Below are positions 35,191-46,265 of a stretch of 64,000 nucleotides of DNA, piece after piece. Numbering within the stretch: the stretch's first letter is position 1; every line of letters begins with the position of its first letter. The DNA comes from Desmodus rotundus. Its lineage: Eukaryota; Chordata; Mammalia; Chiroptera; Phyllostomidae. Position numbers and translations under genes: made by a program. Below the pieces are notes generated by a model, which saw nothing but the letters and a program-made list of their open reading frames with translations, was not told the origin of the DNA and made no database searches. The stretch covers positions 179,738,056-179,802,055 of the forward strand of contig NC_071389.1 in the NCBI RefSeq assembly GCF_022682495.2, written 5' to 3'.

Positions 35191-35889
35191 TTAGGTAACT
35201 CCCTTTAACATTTCATATAATAAGGGCTTGGTGATGATGAGCTTCTTTAACTTGACCTTATCTGAGAAGCACTTTATCTTCCCTTCCATTCTAAGTGATA
35301 GCTTTGCTGGATACAGTAATCTTGGATGTAGATCCTTGCGTTTAATCTTGCGTAATGTAATTATGATGTGCCTTAGTGTGTTCCTCCTTGGGTCCAGCTT
35401 CTTTGGGACTCTCTGAGCTTCCTGGACTTCCCGCAAGTCTATTTCCTTTGCCAGATTAGGGAAGTTCTCCTTCATTATTTGTTCAAATAAGTTTTCAATT
35501 TTTTGTTCTTCCTCTTCTCCTTCTGGCACCCCTATAATTCGCATGTTGGAACGTTTCAAGGCGTCCGGGAGGTTCCTAAGCCTCTCCTCATTTTTCCAAG
35601 TTCTTGTTTCTTCATTCTTTTCTGTTTGGATGTTTGTTTCTTCCTTCTGGTCCACACCATTGATTTGAGTCCCAGTTTCCTTCTCATCACTATTGGTTCC
35701 CTGTACATTTTCCTTTGTTTCTCTTAGCATAGGCTTCATTTTTTCATCTGTTTTTCGAATAGATTCAACCAAGTCTGTGAGCATATTGATAACCAGTGCT
35801 TTGAACTGTGCATCCGATAGGTTGGCTATCTCTTCGTCGCTTAGTTGTATTTTTTCTGGAGTTTTGAAGTGTTCTGTCATTTGGGCCAT
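35191..35889 (-). CDS. L1-type ORF1 of HAL1 copy B, internally deleted
   Basis: A 232-aa open frame that matches copy A closely at both ends but lacks about 47 codons between HIIITL and KDLHPRLLYPAK. The loss is in frame, so the reading frame stays open, but it removes part of the C-terminal region, including the SADFSKETLQARRGWQEVFQ stretch. The protein is probably not functional as an RNA chaperone. Confidence 0.75.
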   Translation of the reverse strand: MAQMTEHFKTPEKIQLSDEEIANLSDAQFKALVINMLTDLVESIRKTDEKMKPMLRETKENVQGTNSDEKETGTQINGVDQKEETNIQTEKNEETRTWKNEERLRNLPDALKRSNMRIIGVPEGEEEEQKIENLFEQIMKENFPNLAKEIDLREVQEAQRVPKKLDPRRNTLRHIIITLRKIKRKDLHPRLLYPAKLSLRMEGKIKCFSDKVKLKKLIITKPLLYEMLKGVT

Positions 35890-36290
35890 TTTTTTTTTTT
35901 TTTGGGGGGGTCTTGGCGCGTCTGTTACTTTAAGGGGCGGAGCCTTAGGTGTTCACCGGGGCGGGGTAATGCTGGTCGCTGAGCTGTGACGCTGTACGAG
36001 GGGGAGGGGCCGAGTGGGAGCGATGGCGCCCGCCTCACTCTCCTCTGGATTTCAATCCTTCACTCCGCTACCCACAATCAAACTGGGCCACTCTGGTGCT
36101 GGTTCCCGAGTAAGTGGGCCTGTGCACGCTCTAGGCCCCTGTGAGTCTCTCCAACAACCTCTCCTGTGAGGCTGGGAGTCTCTCCTGCTGCTGCCCCAAC
36201 CCCCAGGGGCGCTTTCAATCAGAGGTTTGAGGCTTTATTTCCCGGAGCTGGAGCCCTGGGTTGCACGGTCTGCTTCGTTGCCCTCCGTTC

Positions 36291-36472
36291 GTCCGGTTTA
36301 TCTGTGGGTGAATTTGGTGCCGCGGGGTGCTACCTGCCGCTCTGCCTGCCCCACTCTCCGCCACTCTGAGTCCGGCCCTCTCGGTTTATCTGCGCAGATG
36401 TGGGGCCGCAGGGTCTGCTAGTGCTCAGACTGCCTGCGCCATTTGTCCCACACTCCGCCAGTCTCAGTCCCG
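36291..36472 (-). repeat. Duplicated 5' UTR unit (about 90 bp x 2) in HAL1 copy B
   Basis: Two diverged blocks, about 36291-36375 and 36379-36472, each run (on plus) from CGGTTTATCTG through GCCGC.GGG.. to ACTCCGCCA..CT.AGTCC. Copy A has one block. This resembles the monomer arrangement of some rodent L1 promoters. Confidence 0.55.
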
Positions 36473-36668
36473 CCACAGCCACGCGAGTCCTCTCCACCCT
36501 GGTGCCCGTCTCTGCCCCTCCTACCAGTCTGGATGAATGGTTATTTTCTATTTTCTTGGCATTGGTCCCCCTTGCTGTTCGATTCTCTGTCAGTTCTGGT
36601 TGTGCGAGGAGGCGCAGTGTGTCTACCTACGCCGCCATCTTGGTTCTCCTATTGTTACAAAATATTTA

Positions 36669-37480
36669 AAACAGAAAAATAAGTATACAAAAATATAATT
36701 GACATCAGCTTTATCAAATTGTAACTGATCGACTTTATTAAGGTCTTAAGAGTTTGCTATATTTGGCTCAGGTATTTTTAAAAGATATATACGTCTTTCC
36801 CCGATTTTTTATCTCCCTCTTTTTCTGGGCGTAATCACTTTTCTATACTTTCATTAAATATGTATAGCTCCATCAGCAATGTGTAGTTTTAGTTTCATGT
36901 TTTAAAATTTTATGTGAATAGTTCTTGATTTACTCTTACAAGTTATTACTATTATTCTAAGAGCAACATAAAGAAGGGTATAAGATAAAAAAGAGTGTTC
37001 CTTCCTTTCCCTTTTCTATTTCCCAGAAGTAACAGCCCCTGTTAAGACTCTGGGCTATAGTTCCATAACTATTTTATGTTTATCAAACCTAAATATTTTA
37101 TATTCATTTTTAAATACAAATGATTTAATATTATACTTTTTCTTCTGAACCTTGCAATTTTTACTTATCAATTTACTTTTTCACATTGGAACATATAGAT
37201 CAATCTCAATTTTTAACAGGTACATAATACTTTATTGATCGATGTGCCATTTATTTATGGAATTGATCTATTCCAGATGGATGGACATTTAGATTATTTC
37301 CATTTTTCATTACAAAAATGCTGCAATAAATATTCCATATATCTTTGTGTACTTGCGAAGCTATCTTTATGGTTTATATTAAATGAAAAACAAATGTGCA
37401 TACAAAAGCATACAAGTGTGCTATTTTTGAACCAGTATTTTGGGGCGCTTCCTGACTTAGATAGTGTGGTGGTGTGAAGA
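36669..37480 (-). mobile_element. Old L1 3' fragment
   Basis: Antisense L1 landmarks such as GGATGGACATTTAGATTATTTCC and AATGCTGCAATAAATATTCC on plus. It adjoins the target duplication of HAL1 copy B, so copy B probably inserted into this older L1. Confidence 0.6.
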
Positions 37481-39031
37481 GGGTGAGTTTGTAATTTGTA
37501 AGTCCTGTTCTGACTGCATCATCAACTCTGTCTTTGGACAAATGGTTTAATAAGTCCAGGAGTCACAACCTGTCATGTGAAATACGAGATTTCAACTACA
37601 AAAGCAGATCTGTAAATTATGATTCAATCTCATTACAATTTTCATCGCTGAGTTTGTAGCAGCCCCAGGAGTTAGCAAAATTATATTATAACTCATACCA
37701 TTTTATCATAAAATGGATAACAGTACCCTGAGCAAAGATAAATCAAAATTAAAAAATCTGTGATAAATAAATGTGTGTGTGTGGGAAAAGAAGAAAGAGC
37801 TGGGAAATATGTTACTGTTTTATATTACTACTGTTTCATATACATGCTACATATGACATATGAGATAAGACAAGAAAACCACAATTAGTGTTATCATATT
37901 TAAATTATATCTAGAGCTAGTCTAATTTGAGATGGGTTAAGCCTCCATAATTTCCAACAAAGGTGCTTTTGTTGAATTTGTTAGTTAAGTAACATATACA
38001 TAGAAAGTCACACATAGGAGAAAACTGGCTTTACAAAATCAAAGATGGCAGTGGACTAGGTGGAAGCTACACTAACCTCCTCCCAGCACCAAACTGGAAT
38101 AACAACTAAATCATAGAAAAATCATCCTGAATAACCAATTGAAGACTAGCTGGAGAGAAGCCTTATCACCAAGGACTTACAGAAGAAGCCACATTCAGAC
38201 TGGTAGAAAGAGTGGAGGTGTGAGAGGGCTGGCCAGGCTCCCACGGGCAGCAGCTGAAGTTCTGGAAGGATAGCTCAGCTGTGGGGTGGGGGGTTCCCCC
38301 TGAGAAGTACAGTGTCTAAATGCCAAGTCTGGCTTCACAGCTAGAGCACCAGAACTGAGAAATGCGCCCACGTAACATGTAACATCGGATGTGATAAGCA
38401 GCAGGGTTTCTGTCTGTCAGGGAGACACAGCTAGAGACACAGCCACCCTCTTAAAGGGCCAACGTACAAAATTTCATTCACATTCACTCACCCTGGGCTC
38501 TGGCAGAGGAAGGGCAGTGTGAACTATAGCCACATGAGGGGAGTCAGGGGTTGGTGGCTCTGGAGAGAGAACTGAAAGGTCAGCCGCCAGAATCCCTGTG
38601 CTGAGTCATTCCCCATACTGCAGAGGCCACCTTTGTCAGGCAGAGCACTCGCCTCCAGGCAGCATCAGCCTGGGGCCAGCAATAGCCCCACCCACTGAAA
38701 TCACTCTCACCCCACCCTGTGGAGATTATGCCCTGCTGAGGGACAGCTGGAGTCCCTGTCAGTGACTGAGCCTCATAGGCAGCCTGAAGGTAGAAGCTAA
38801 TCTCTGGGTGCTTTGAGACTTTTGCTGACCCACCTCTGGGCCCCGAGTTGGTATAAGCCAGCCTTGGCGCAGGTCTTTAAGCACGCCCTCAGGCCCAGCG
38901 GAGGGAGCCACAAAGTGTGGATTGCTGATAGTTCTGAACAAGTTGCCCAGGGACAGTAGCAGGAGGCTGTCTGACATAGTTCTGCACCAGAGTCGCTCTG
39001 GAGAGCCCCAGAACTGTAACCAAATGCAGGT

Positions 39032-39527
39032 CTGGCTGGCTCCCTGCTATTTGAAAAACCAGTATTTGAGATGTAGGTGCTGATGTGAAGGAAAGTAGTT
39101 TATTCAAATGCTGGTCATCTGGAATGTGGGAGACTCGTGTCAAGGCCCATCTCCACATCTCAGTGGAGGCAGAGGATTTTATAAGGAGGGAGAGGGAAAA
39201 CAGAACAAAGAGATCAAGGGAAGGGGCTAAAAAGTTCTCTTTGTGCAGACAAGCACAGTCCATTCCAATAAGGCAAGTGATGGTCCGGTATGCGTCATCC
39301 TGGTGTGGTCATCCTGGCTCCACGCTGACGGTCAGCAAATCTCCCGGAACTCGGATTCCTGAAGGTCAAAGATTATATCTTTTGAAGTTAGTTCCTAGGA
39401 TTCTTATACAAACATGCTGTTTATCTCTATGTTACATACTAGTCAGAGTCAGCACTTACAGAAACAATGTCAAAAGAATGTTGGGCTGGGTTACAATTTC
39501 CCACTCTTAAAATTTCCTACTGTTACA
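39032..39527 (-). mobile_element. Solo LTR-like repeat, copy 2
   Basis: In minus orientation it begins TGTAACAGTAGGAAATTTT, has a TATAAAA-like box near 39183-39177, and an AATAAA at 39104-39099 about 75 nt further. These are the U3/R landmarks of an LTR. It interrupts the L1 5' UTR. No gag/pol/env sequence adjoins it. The ends are approximate and no clean short target duplication could be confirmed. Confidence 0.6.
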
Positions 39528-41232
39528 AAAACAATACACCCAGTGGCCAGCTTTAGACAACAGGCTAGGGTCCGATAAGCTTCACAAGCAGCATATCCAC
39601 AGGGAGAGCTCAGCAGGCACCAAACCCTGCTGAAGTGATTTCTGATTCATGTGATGAGCACCTGCACAGCAGCTCGCACCCTGTGTTGGGGAATGAGCCC
39701 CACAGTCAGCCAGCCTGAAGGTCGGTCTCATGCATAAACAGGTCAATAGCAATCAAGACTCAATTACAACAGGAGGGCCTACACAAAGCACACAAGGAAC
39801 ATACCTATAGCACTCAGCTCAGGTAAGCAGGAAGACTGCACCACTGGGTCTTACAGGACACCTACTACATAAGGCCACGATCCCAAGACTGGGAGTCATA
39901 GAAAACCTACATAATAGATAGAAACATACACAAAGAGGCAACCAAACGGGAAGACAAAGAAACAGGCCCCAAAGGAAAGAACAACAGAATTCTCCAGAAG
40001 AAGAGCTAAATGAAATGGAGGCAAGCAATTTATCAGATATATAGTTCAAAGTAATGATTATAAGGATGCTCAACAGCATGAAAAAGAACATAGAAACCAT
40101 AAAAAAGGGTTAGCTCAGAAATGAAAGATGAAATACTGAAATAAAGGATGCACTGGAAGGAATAAACAGTAGGTTGGCTGAAACAGAGGATCAAATCAGC
40201 AATTTGGAAGACAAGGTAGAAAAAAAAGCACCCAATCAGAGAAAAACTAACACCTATCCTTCTCAAACAATTCCAAAAAATTCAGGGAGAGGGAAGACTC
40301 CCAATCTCATTATATGAGGTCAGCATTACCCTAATTTCAAAACCAGATAATGATTCTACAAAGAAAGAAAATTATAGGCCAATATCCTTGAGGAATATAC
40401 ATGCTAAAATTCTCAAAAATGTTAGCAAACTAAATTGAACAATTCATTAAAAAGATAATGCAAAAAAAAAAAAAAGATAATGCACCATGATCAAGTGGGA
40501 TTTATTCCAAGGATGCAAGGTTGGTATAATATCTGCAAATCAATAAACATAATACACCAAATGAACAAAATGAAACTTAAAAACCACGTGATATCAATAG
40601 ATGCAGAAAAATAGAAGGTAAAATTCAGCACTCACTTATGATAAAAACTATCAGCAAATGGAAATAAAGGAAACACACCTCAACTTAATAAAAGCCATAT
40701 ATGACAAACCCTCAACCAACATTATCCTCAGTGGGCAAAAACTATAAGCATTCCCCTTAAGATCAAGAACAAAAGAGGGACGTTTGCTTTCAACACTTTT
40801 ATTAACATACTACTGGAAGTCCTAGCCACAGCAATCAGACAAGAAGAAGAAATAAAAGTTATCCAAACTGGAAAGGAAGAAGTACAACTGTCATTATCTG
40901 CAGATGACATGATACTGCAAATTTCACAAAGATTTCACAAAAAAACCCTGACTGGAACTGATAAAAGAATTCAGTTAAGTAGCAGGATACAAAATTAATA
41001 TCCAGAAATCAGTTGCATTGTTATAGGCCAATAATGAACAATCAGATATGGAAACTAAGAAAACAATCTCATTCACAATTGCTTCCAAAAGAATAAAATA
41101 AATTGGAAATAAATTTAACTAAGAATGTAAAAGACCTGTGCTTAAAAAATTATAACACACTGAAGAAAGACATTGAAGAAGATACAAATAAATGGAAGCA
41201 TACACCGTGGCCATGGGCAGGAAGAATTAACA

Positions 41233-41412
41233 TGCCCTGGCTGGGTGACTCAGTTGGTTGGAGCATCATCCCATACCAAAAGGTCATGTGTTCTATTTTG
41301 GTCAGGGCACATACCTAGGTTGTGAGTTTGATCCCCTGTTGGGCTGCATACAGAAGGCAACCAGTCGATGTTTCTGTCAGTCTGTCTGTCTCTTTCTCCC
41401 CCTTCCTCTCCA
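41233..41412 (+). repeat. VES SINE inside L1 ORF2
   Basis: Forward copy beginning GCCCTGGCTGGGTGACTCAG and ending in the CTCTTTCTCCCCCTTCC tail. It splits L1 ORF2 sequence. Confidence 0.85.
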
Positions 41413-43303
41413 ATGGCGTATTTCACAGAACTAGAACAAATATTCCAAAAATTTATATGGAACTATAAAAGACCCCAAATAGCAACAGTGATCTTGGGAA
41501 AAAGAACAAGGTTGGAGGAATCATGCTACTTAATATCAAACTATACTACAAGGCCATACTAATCAAAACATGGTACTGGCATAAAAACAGACACATAGAT
41601 CAATGGAACAGAACAGAGATCCCAGAAATAACCCACACCTTCATAGTTAATTAATATTTGACAAAGGAGGCAAAAAAATACAATAAGTTAAAGATAGTCT
41701 ATTCAATAAATGGAGTTGGGAACACTGGGCAGATACATGCAAAAGAAAAAATCAAACTATTGATAGACCATTTTCTTATACCACACACAAGAATAAACTA
41801 AAAATGGATTAAACACTTAAATGTTAAACTTGAAAGCATAGAAATCCTAGAAAAAACAGACAGTAAAATCTCAGACATAGTTTGTAGCAATATTTTTTCT
41901 GACATATCTTCTTGGGTAAGGAGAACAAAAGAAAAAAATAAACAAATGGGAATACATATAACTAAAAAGTTCCCTTTTGCATAGCAAAGGAAACCATTAA
42001 CAAAATAAAAGGCAACCCATTGAATGGGAGAATATATTCACTGAAACACTTGATAAGGGGTTAATATCTAAAATATATAAAATCTTATAAAACTCAGCTC
42101 CAAAAAAACAATCTAATTAAAAAATGGGTGAAGGACTTGAATAGAATCTTCTCCCAAGAGGATGTACAGATGGCCAATAGACATATGGAAAGATGCTCAA
42201 TGTCACTCATCATCAGAAATATGTAAATTAAAACCACAATGACATATCACCTCACACTTATCAGAATGGCTAGCATCAATAAATCAATAAACAACATATT
42301 GGCGAGGATGTGGTAAAAGAAGAAACCTCATACTCCATTGGTGGGAATGCAGATTGGTGCAGCCACTGTGAAAATCAGTATGGAGATACCTCAAAAAATT
42401 GATAATGGAACTGCTTTATTACCCAGTGATTCCACTTCTGGGAATTTTTCCAAAGAAAACCAAAACACTAATTTGAAAGAATACGTACACACCTACGTTC
42501 ATTGCAGTGTTATTTACAAGGGCCAAAATTTGGAAGCAGCCCAAGCGTCTGTCAGTAGGTGATTGAATGCAACAGCTATGGTACATTTATACAATGGAAT
42601 ACTACTTGGCTGTAAAAAAGAAAAATTTACCCTTTGGGACAGCATGGATGGACCTGGAGAACATTATACTAAGTGAAATAAGCCAGTCAGAGAAAGACAA
42701 ATACCATATGATTTCACTCATATGTGGAATCTAATGAATGAACTGAATTAACAAACAAAATAGAGACAGACTCATAGATAGAGAGCAAGCTGACAGCTCT
42801 GGGGGTGTAGAGGGATTCAGCAAAAAAGAATAAAAAAGAGAAAAAACTCATAGACATGGACAACAGTGTGGTGATTATGGGGAGTGTTGGGGGGTTGGTG
42901 GAGGTGGAAGAGAGTATAGGATGGATAAATGGTGATGAAAAAATTAAAAGGAAAGAAAAATATAGCTTTATTTCTAGGGAAGTTAATCTATTCTCCAACC
43001 CCAAACTTTCGAATTTTGTAGCTGCTACCCCCTAGTGGTGGATATAGATAAATTCCTGCCAAGATATTTTAATTTTCTTAATTGGGAAGAACAAATTATT
43101 CCTCAGGATTTTCTATGTGTGTAATGATGTCATCCATATTCAAGACAGCTTTATTTCTTCCTTTTTAAACTGTATCCTATGTATTTCTTTTTCTTGCCTT
43201 ACTGTATTGTCTAGGGCTTCTAGGACAATATTTTATGGAAGTGGTAAGAGTGTAACACTTGTCTTGTTCTTCACTTGTTCTTTATCTTCTCAGAAAAGCA
43301 TCC

Positions 43304-43527
43304 TGCATTGGCTGGTGTGGCTCAGTGGGCTGAGGGCCAGACTGTGATCCATGAGGTCACTAGTTTGATTCTCAGTCAGGGCACATGCTTGGGTTGTGGG
43401 CCAGGTCCTTAATTGGGGGTGTGCGAGAGGCAATGATTAATGTTTGTTTGGCTCATCAATGTTTCTCTCCCTCTCTTTCTCACTCCCTTCCCCTCTCTCT
43501 AAAAAATAAATAAAAAATTTAAAAAAG
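43304..43527 (+). repeat. VES SINE with 11-bp target-site duplication
   Basis: Forward copy flanked by GAAAAGCATCC at 43293-43303 and 43528-43538. Confidence 0.9.
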
Positions 43528-44045
43528 GAAAAGCATCCAATCTTTAACCATTAAGGAAGATGTTAGCTGTAGGTTTCTCATAGATGTCCTTTATCAGACT
43601 GAGGAATTCCCCTTCTATTCTTAGTTTGCCCAGAGGGTTGTTGTGGTTGTTGTTGTTTTTGTTTGTTTGTTTTAAAATCATGAGTAAATATTGAATTTCC
43701 TCATATTCTTTTTTTTTCTGCTTCTATTGGGATGATTATGTGGGTTTTCTTTATACTGTTAATATAGTATACTATACTTACAGGTTTTTGAATGTTAAAC
43801 TAATCTTAAAATTCATAGGGAGTAAATCCCAATTTGTCATGGTGTATATTATCCTTTTTATACATTGCTGGATTTGACTTGTTGGTATTTTGTTAAGAAT
43901 TTTTGCTCATGAGGAAATATTGGTCTGTAGTTTTCTTGTATCATCTTTGGTCTTGGTATCAAGGTAATTGTCTCATAAAATTTTGTTGAAAGGTGTGTTT
44001 TCCTCTTCTATTAGAGTTTGTATAGGATTTATATTATTTCTTTTT

Positions 44046-44251
44046 TTATATTTTATTTATTTATTTTTAGAGAGAGGGGAAGGGAGGGAGAAAGAAAGGG
44101 AGAAAAACATCAATGCGTGGTTGCCTCTCACGTGGCCCCCACTAGGGACCTGGCCTGCAACCCAGGCATGTGCCCTGACTGGGAATCAAACCAGCGACAC
44201 TTTGGTTCGCAGGCCACGCTCAAACCACTGAGCTACACCAGCCGGGGCATA
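44046..44251 (-). repeat. VES SINE with 16-bp target-site duplication
   Basis: Reverse copy flanked by TATATTATTTCTTTTT at 44030-44045 and 44252-44267. Confidence 0.92.
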
Positions 44252-44949
44252 TATATTATTTCTTTTTAAAATGCTTGGTCAACAATGAGAAGGTTGGCTG
44301 AACCAGTTGGGAAGGTTTTTAGTTATTAACCCAATTTCTTTAATAGATTTAGAGCTACTCAGATTTTCTTTGTCTTCTTGAATTATTTTAGGTAAGTTGT
44401 GTATATCAATGACCATTTCATTTAAGTTATTGATGTGTTGGCATTAAGTTGTTCATAATATAGAGATGTGAACTTTCACTTTTCATTTGATACCCTTTCT
44501 ATACTCTTTGACTTTTTTTTTTTTTTGGTAGGGTCCTGAAATTGGGGAGTCTGGAGAAATGGCCAAATTGAAATGATTAAATTGAAATAGAAATTTTGTA
44601 TTATTCAATGGTTAGTGATGATTAGTGCCTACTATGTAAATGGCATTGTGCTGAGTACTGAAAAAGCAAAGCTCTTGACTTTATGGAGCTTATGGTTTAG
44701 CAGGAGTTATTTGAAGTATTAGGTACAACATAAAGGTATAACAGAAGCAAGTGGAAGCATTAGAGAAAATTCATCTAAAGGTCCCAGCAAAGTTACAGAT
44801 GAGGTATTATTTGAGTTGTTATGTGAACGTATCAGTCTGCCAAATTGACAGGCTACAGGAGAGTGTTTAAGGTAGAAGGTTTAATGCATGGAAAGGTATG
44901 AAGAACTTAAAACAATTTAGGGAGTTAGAAGTAGTTGAGAATTACTGAA

Positions 44950-45340
44950 ATTTTAAGTGAAAGTTTGCTGGTTTGTTTTATTTTAAATCTTGGATCCCTT
45001 TCTATAGCTTTAATATTGAGGTTATATATATATATATGTATATCTAGTGCAAAGCAACCTATGGTAATGGATTTGCCACTAACAATTTCCACTTGATGGA
45101 CATTCATGTTGTTTTTATTTTTTTCCCACTAACAATGTTGTAATACTATTCATTGTACATACATTTTTGTGCATATAAGAATTTCTCTAAAATACCTATT
45201 AGTGGATTTGCTAAATTGAAGGTTATGTGCAATATATTGATCAGTTCTTTTAAATTTTCTCTCAAAAATTCTGTACCAGTTAACATTCCTGACAACAGTA
45301 TGACAGTATCCAAGTCCCACACCTTGATGGGATAGATATT
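44950..45340 (-). mobile_element. Old L1 3' fragment
   Basis: Antisense L1 3' landmarks: GATGGACATTCATGTTG and GTACCAGTTAACATTCCTGACAACAGTATGA on plus. Strongly diverged; a (TA)n run lies inside at about 45022-45040. Confidence 0.55.
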
Positions 45341-46099
45341 ATAATTCTTTTTGAATTTTGATATATCGCTTGTCTAGATTGATTAGAGACAGGTTAAGTG
45401 GTGAAAATCAATGCTGTTATAGTCAGACAGACCTGAGTTCTATCTTGATTTTGCCATTTGCTATCCTTGCTAATGAAATCTTTTTAAGTGATCGTCAAGT
45501 TTACATTTAGAGTGCATAGGAACATATTTATAGAGAGGTCAGTAGGCTTTGATCATTAGAACTGGGAACAAATAGTAGCCTCTAAATAGCTCATTATGCT
45601 TCCTTTGTCAGGAATTACGTTGATCCCACTTAAAAGTTTAACAGGGTCAACTTTTCCAAAAAGACAACCAGAATACACAACTGGAAGTGCGGCATACTAT
45701 TTCAACAGGCGCCGTTGTGGATAATGAGAATAAAGGGTGCTATTGGGTAATTAGTCAGGCTAGGCATTTTTAACGTTAATTCTGGAGGGTTAAATCCATC
45801 ATGCCCAGGACTGGATTATACATTTCCTGTAGGTACTCGGTTGGGGATTATTGACGGGTGGATTTCTGCCAGCCAGGAAACTACGGTCAAGAAGCGACTC
45901 TTGGAAGAAAAAAATTCGCCAGATTTCAAGATGGTCCTTGTCCTTCCAGAGCATCGGGGACACCTGCCAGGAGCAAGACGGCGCGCTCTCCCTCATTATT
46001 TTTTGGGGGATGGAGATTCCCTAAACGTGAGTCACGCACTAGGATGGCACCTTTGCCATTACCTAAGATGGTGAGTCGCGTAGCCTCACCGTCTCCAGG

Positions 46100-46265
46100 T
46101 TTCAATATGGTTCCCCCAGCCGCATCACGGGAGGTTAACCTAGTGAACCAAGATAAATGGAGCGGAAGTAGCGTAAACGGAAGTTGCCGCGTACCCGAAC
46201 TCCCCGCCCCCATACGGTCCATGTTTCTACGCTCCGCCCCCCGTGGCGAGGCGAGCAGAGCCAAG
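46100..46265 (+). promoter_or_regulatory. NECAP1: NECAP1 promoter / 5' UTR (GC-rich)
   Basis: The region just upstream of the ATG turns GC- and CpG-rich, in contrast to the AT-rich DNA before it. It has GC-box-like CCGCCCC motifs at about 46204-46210 and 46234-46240 and no TATA box. The start codon is embedded in CCAAGATGGCGGC (46261-46273), a good match to the YY1 motif often found at TATA-less housekeeping promoters with short 5' UTRs. The transcription start is inferred to lie within about 100 nt upstream. Confidence 0.6.

Larger units (their letters stand above)
34777..36649 (-). mobile_element. HAL1-type retroelement, copy B, near full length
   Basis: Flanked by a perfect 19-bp duplication TATTGTTACAAAATATTTA (34758-34776 and 36650-36668). 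In element orientation it begins GAGAACCAAGATGGCGGCG, keeping an intact YY1-type motif. The 5' UTR is about 760 bp, longer than in copy A because a unit of about 90 bp appears twice. It has ORF1, a short G-rich 3' region, no ORF2, and a two-part A-rich tail. Confidence 0.85.
38032..42960 (+). mobile_element. Internally deleted L1 with LTR and SINE insertions
   Basis: Starts near AAAGATGGCAGTGG with a long L1 5' UTR (about 38032-39800, broken by an LTR at 39032-39527). An ORF1 5' part follows (about 39965-40255), then a jump straight into ORF2 reverse transcriptase sequence (CCTATCCTTCTCAAACAATTCC). The RT active-site block reads TCTGCAGATGACATG (SADDM) at about 40896. Later parts show the classical L1 3' landmarks (TACAATGGAATACTACTTGGC). 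The ORF1 3' half and the endonuclease are missing. Multiple stops; inactive. Confidence 0.75.
43100..44500 (-). mobile_element. Old L1 ORF2 fragment with two SINE insertions
   Basis: Antisense ORF2 sequence (for example TTTATCAGACTGAGGAATTCCCCTTC and TGCTGGATTTGACTTG on plus) interrupted at 43304-43527 by a forward and at 44046-44251 by a reverse VES SINE. No usable frame remains. Confidence 0.7.
20816..46099. other. C3AR1 5' intron and C3AR1-NECAP1 intergenic region
   Basis: About 25 kb with no further protein-coding host exon that I can support. It must contain the C3AR1 first exon and promoter, but no signal is distinctive enough to place them. Most of 25.2-26.1, 26.8-28.7, 31.7-33.4, 34.2-37.5 and 38.0-45.3 kb is retroelement sequence, listed separately. 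The stretches 22.96-25.25, 28.75-31.69 and 45.34-46.1 kb are largely unassigned AT-rich DNA with a few MIR copies. Confidence 0.5.

Noticed and set aside
38032..42960. Possible active LINE-1
   Set aside because: ORF1 is truncated, the endonuclease is missing and ORF2 has many stops and insertions.
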